Source: Seison nebaliae (Eukaryota; Rotifera; Pararotatoria; Seisonacea; Seisonidae). From it: DNA of 29,804 nt. Positions 26,649 to 29,804 of this stretch are shown here, in pieces; the stretch's first letter is position 1, and the number at the start of each line of letters is the position of its first letter. The stretch spans positions 1-29,804 of the forward strand of contig JALJEE010002428.1 in assembly GCA_023231475.1 (NCBI GenBank). Reading direction: 5' to 3'. The notes under the pieces were generated by a model. That model saw only the letters and a list, made by a program, of their open reading frames with translations. It was not told the origin of the DNA and did not search any database. The translations under genes and the position numbers were made by a program.

Positions 26649-27590
26649 ATGCCAAACACTTTAGAAGAATTCAAAAAATATACGGTCGTCGTGGCTGACA
26701 CTGGCGATTTTGAATTGGCCAAAAAATACACACCACAAGATATGACCACAAATCCGTCGTTGATATTGAAAGCTTGTACGGATTCCAGAAATGACCAATT
26801 GATGGAAGGCGTTTTACAGGAAGTCAGAAAAATGAAAACGACGAAAGCTCAAAAGATCAACGAAGCAAAAAATCGATTGTTGACGATTTATGGTCGTGAA
26901 ATTTTGAATATTATTCCAGGGCGTGTTTCTACCGAAATCGATCCCACCGTTTCATTCTCCGTCAACGAACAAGTGAAACAAGGAAGATTAATAATTAATT
27001 TATATAAGAAAATGGGAATTGATAAAGATAAAATTCTCATTAAAATCGCTAGTACTTTGGAAGGAATTAAGGCGTGTAAAATTTTGGAGGCAGAAGGAAT
27101 TCATTGTAATATGACACTCATCTTTTGTTTGGAACAAGCTATTGCTTGTGCCGATGCTAATGCAACGATCATTTCTCCGTTTCTCGGACGTATTAATGAT
27201 TGGATAAAGAAGAACGGTGGATATGATGCAAATGAATCATATAATTCTATCAAGGCAATGCATGCTTATTATAAGAAGCACAACATCAAAACTAAAGTTA
27301 TGCCAGCCTCATTGAGAACTGCGGAAGATTGCTTAAAATTGACTGGTGTTGATTTCATGACGATCCCTCCAAACGTACTAGATGAATTGATGAAATCGAA
27401 GGAATCAGTTAAACGAACGATTGATGACTTTGATGGAAAAATTAGTGATAAAATAATTAAATACACAGATAATGAATTCATGTTTCTATTGACGAAGAAT
27501 CGAATGGCGTCCGATCTGTTGTTTGTTGGAATCCATCGATTTGCGGAAGATACGGAAAAATTGAAGATGATTATCGAACAAAAATTATGA
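26649..27590 (+). CDS. TALDO1: Transaldolase, single exon
   Basis: Cytosolic enzyme of the non-oxidative pentose phosphate pathway; it moves a dihydroxyacetone unit from sedoheptulose 7-phosphate to glyceraldehyde 3-phosphate through a Schiff base. The 313-aa protein has all the usual active-site residues, and its numbering coincides with E. coli TalB: D17 (VADTGD), N35 (TTNPSLIL), E96 (RVSTEID), the Schiff-base lysine K132 (ILIKIAS), N154 and T156 (CNMTLIF), S176 (ISPF) and R181. So it should be active. Oddities are STLEGI where most members have STWEGI or STWQGI, and VMPASLR where most have VMGASFR, close to the phosphate-binding region. The gene lacks introns. Adjacent genes have no evident metabolic link. 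Confidence 0.95.
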   Translation: MPNTLEEFKKYTVVVADTGDFELAKKYTPQDMTTNPSLILKACTDSRNDQLMEGVLQEVRKMKTTKAQKINEAKNRLLTIYGREILNIIPGRVSTEIDPTVSFSVNEQVKQGRLIINLYKKMGIDKDKILIKIASTLEGIKACKILEAEGIHCNMTLIFCLEQAIACADANATIISPFLGRINDWIKKNGGYDANESYNSIKAMHAYYKKHNIKTKVMPASLRTAEDCLKLTGVDFMTIPPNVLDELMKSKESVKRTIDDFDGKISDKIIKYTDNEFMFLLTKNRMASDLLFVGIHRFAEDTEKLKMIIEQKL

Positions 27591-27878
27591 ATGAAGTAAC
27601 AAAATTGTAACTTAATTTTTTGATAATAATAGAAATAGAAACATAGTAAATTATTCTATTCCATCCTAAATAATTTTCATTCATTTTTTTTAAACTTAAA
27701 TATCCTTTTAATTCTTATTAAAATAATTTTAATATCATTTAATTTGGTTTTTAATCTTAAATTTTTAGGATATCTTGGATGCAGTTAAAATTATCTAAAA
27801 ATTACCTTCCCCATTTCTTCAAAATTAATCGAGTGAAAATTTTTTTATTAAAACGAGAAAAGAGAAACAATTTGTATA
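27591..27878. other. Spacer between transaldolase and the retrotransposon remnant
   Basis: About 290 bp of AT-rich sequence with runs of A and T. I see no gene; the stretch should include the transaldolase 3' UTR and perhaps the 5' untranslated part of the element that follows. Confidence 0.4.
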
Positions 27879-28516
27879 ATGAGTCAAAATACGAGTACAT
27901 CGGATTCTATCTGTCTTCCCGATCAAAATAATAATCCTCCAAATGGTATTAAAGAATCTGATAACAAGAAACAAGAGGAACAGTGCATTAACAATAAGTT
28001 AAGCGACAACATTTTGGAACAAGATTATTTGTTCACAATTGTCAAATCCATTTCTATCGAATCAATGTCGAAATCCGACGGCAAATCTAAGAAATCGTAT
28101 GCTGGTATGCTACCAAACGACCTCCGACTAATAATCCGATTATGAATGAGAAGATAATTAAACCTTCTAAAAAGAAAACTAAATCCAGAAACCAAAATGG
28201 TTCTTCATCTTCCTTCTCTGGTGAAGCAGTGTCTGTCTTTATTAAAGGAAGAGAACGACGATCTTTCATTCGTACGAAAGTTGTGATTATCAGAAATGTA
28301 GTGGCCCAGACGATTGTTGATATGATGGCAAACATTTTGAATGGCATGAATTTGCCATTTATGGATTTATGGAGATTACGTCGAAAGGAGCTGGATGATT
28401 GTGAATCTAGCAACAAATGTTTCATTGTAAAATTCGCTGAAGAGCATTCAGAAATGTTCTTCAAACCTGGGAATTGGCCGATGCACACTTTTGTGCGAGA
28501 ATTTTTTTTTCTCTAA
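27879..28516 (+). pseudogene. ORF1-like (nucleic-acid-binding) remnant of the LINE
   Basis: An 88-codon frame from 27879 and a 124-codon frame ending at 28516 join smoothly if one base is shifted near 28120: the text then runs through a Pro/Asn/Lys-rich linker (PPTNNPIMNEKIIKPSKKK). The second part has the pattern KVVIIRNV...MDLWRLRRKE...CFIVKFAEEHSEMFF...NWPMHTFVREFFF. This resembles the RRM-like fold of LINE ORF1 proteins (beta strand with VVI-N-V, then WRLRR, then IVKF). The identification rests on pattern and position next to LINE ORF2 pieces, not on a database match. The minus-strand frame at 28087-28488 has hydrophobic runs but is probably a shadow. Confidence 0.5.
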
Positions 28517-28535
28517 ATCCACCTCAGCCTTCCTT

Positions 28536-28853
28536 GAGGAACGCTGTGTCAAATGGAAGCAGTATAATACTTAAGATACTGTTACTTTTCGTTCAAATAA
28601 CGGCGTTTCATGGATTGATCATATTTTAGTATCAAATACTCTATGTAAGAATGTCTGTAAATATTTTATCTCCGATAAGTTTGAGTTATCCGATCAGTTC
28701 GCTATGATACTGACGATTACTTTACAACGTATCCAGTGTGAGAATATAACAAAGCATAATATAGAAAAGCATAAACTGATAGAGAATGAGTTCTCCAATT
28801 ATATTGCGACCCAAGTCGTTAATGGTAATTACGTACGCATGGTGCGAGGGTAG
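28536..28853 (+). pseudogene. C-terminal end of a LINE endonuclease domain
   Basis: In frame from 28536 with an in-frame stop at 28572 and then open from 28575 to the stop at 28851. The segment DTVTFRSNNGVSWIDHILVS followed by FELSDQFAM matches the end of the APE-like endonuclease of non-LTR elements, where S-W-I-D and L-S-D-H are typical; here the final His is Gln. There is no ATG, as expected for an internal fragment. Confidence 0.75.
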
Positions 28854-29109
28854 TATTACTCGCATCTGTGAGCTATGCATAATTGAGTTATGCTAATGAG
28901 AAAGTAGTCGAGGTCATTTCCTATAGAGGTCTCAGTGTTGCTTCATGAGATAAATGAAATATACTCTTCATTTACTTACCACTTACTACATAACGAACAA
29001 TATTAATTTTCTCACATTCCATCAATTATACCAACATCTCAAATTGTCTGGTTCATACAACCGTATCTATAATCGTCAGAGAGATAACAAAAATAAGTAA
29101 ATTCCAAAT

Positions 29110-29759
29110 TTTTATCATATTCGTCACCTCAAATCTCAAATGATAATTGCGAACCGTAATTATAGAATTCATTCAGATGTAAGTAAGGATAAGAAAGATG
29201 AGTCGTAAGCAATTTAGGAATGCTGTAAGAGATCTAATTAGAAGAGTTGAACAACAGAAATATCATGATATAATTTCAAGATACAACTCTTCGGAATTCT
29301 GGTCTTTAATGAAGAAAAGTACCACCACATCATCGGATATTCTCGTTGATGTCTGTTTATGTATAATCTCAAATCTGAATGAACGTTCATTGGGCCTATT
29401 GGTTGATTATATCAATGAAATTCTTCTCGGGAACGTCGATTTCAATTTCTTAAGAATTTTCTCGATTGTTCCTGTCTATAAGGGCCATGGAAAATCTCTG
29501 TCCGATGTATCTTCTTACAGGCCAATTTGCATTGCAAATGGTTTTATTAAGATTATTGAACAAGTTATAAAAAATCGTTACACATCAGAATTGTATTCCT
29601 CGGTATTTCAATTCGCTTATCGTGAAAGTTGCAAAGGAACGTTACCTTTACTGATTCTTTTAAAATTGCTTATTTCTGCATGTCGTATATCTAAGCGGAA
29701 TCGATTTTTATAAAATGGATCGCAAATTGATCGTCAATTATTTCTTAACCTATGTTTAA
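29110..29759 (+). pseudogene. Fragment of a LINE reverse transcriptase, split over three frames
   Basis: The linker between endonuclease and reverse transcriptase appears in one frame from 29110 (IRHLKSQMIIANRNYRIHSD and onwards). The main frame, 29198-29713, has SIVPVYKGHGKSLSDVSSYR followed by PICIANGFIKIIEQVI and QFAYRESCKGT, the usual N-terminal motifs of LINE reverse transcriptases. The next motif (GIDFYKMDRKLIVNYFL) is found in a third frame from 29697 to a stop at 29757. The motif lacks the usual AFD, reading YKMD. At least two frameshifts and one stop show the copy is inactive. Confidence 0.85.
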
Positions 29760-29804
29760 AATTTCATGTCAATAGCGTCAATATTCTTTATTTTATGGAT
29801 AAAA

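Larger units (their letters stand above)
27879..29804 (+). mobile_element. Decayed non-LTR (LINE-type) retrotransposon, continuing past the window end
   Basis: Three protein pieces in the expected order lie on the plus strand: an ORF1-like piece (27879-28516), the end of an APE-type endonuclease (28536-28853), and the start of a reverse transcriptase (29110-29759). They occupy different reading frames and are broken by stops, and most of the endonuclease is missing between about 28500 and 28570. The copy is therefore dead. The reverse transcriptase is cut after its first motifs or runs out of the window. No target-site duplication or poly-A tail can be seen here. The clade cannot be fixed; CR1/L2/Jockey-like elements are the nearest in wording. 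Confidence 0.8.

Noticed and set aside
28087-28488. Minus-strand frame of about 133 codons with two hydrophobic segments
   Set aside because: It starts from GTG, overlaps the plus-strand frame, and the plus strand reads as a coherent LINE ORF1-like protein after one base shift. The hydrophobic runs are what the antisense of a Lys/Asn-rich coding strand gives.

Overview
This window looks like nuclear DNA of a small AT-rich animal genome. The genes are metazoan, carry short spliceosomal introns (mostly 45-80 nt), and code for proteins rich in Asn and Gln. The kinase domain of the first large gene reads most like arthropod Misshapen. Together with the AT bias, the poly-Q/poly-N tracts and the small introns, this makes a mite or similar arthropod my best guess. 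The species is not determined.

Layout. At 1-207 (minus) lies the 5' end of a gene for a secreted protein that runs off the window. A 2.65 kb intergenic stretch follows, with a small GC-richer repeat block at about 1040-1221. At 2862-7442 (plus) is a complete intronless Ste20/GCK-IV kinase (Misshapen/MAP4K4/TNIK/MINK class, 1526 aa). Convergent to it, filling 22698-8193 (minus), is a full axonemal inner-arm dynein heavy chain of the DNAH3/7/12 clade (closest by eye to DNAH7). I could reconstruct it as 34 exons encoding about 4096 aa. Divergent from it are two mitochondrial complex I genes in tandem, NDUFA12 (23560-23955) and NDUFAB1 (24106-24688, one intron). They are followed by a 37-bp-period minisatellite, an unrecognised single-pass membrane protein (25053-25922), transaldolase (26649-27590), and a decayed non-LTR retrotransposon (27879 to the window end) with ORF1-like, endonuclease and reverse-transcriptase remnants in shifting frames.

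Most unusual signal. Of the 33 introns in the dynein model, 30 start with GTT, as does the single NDUFAB1 intron; the usual GTRAGT donor is almost absent. One dynein intron (20211-20289) cannot be spliced in frame by any GT-AG pair that I can find. Also notable are the close tandem pairing of two complex I genes without an AATAAA between them, the intronless giant kinase beside a 34-exon gene, and an axonemal dynein in what may be a lineage with non-flagellate sperm. I found no evidence for a wholly new enzymatic system; the novelty is mainly in gene architecture and splicing.
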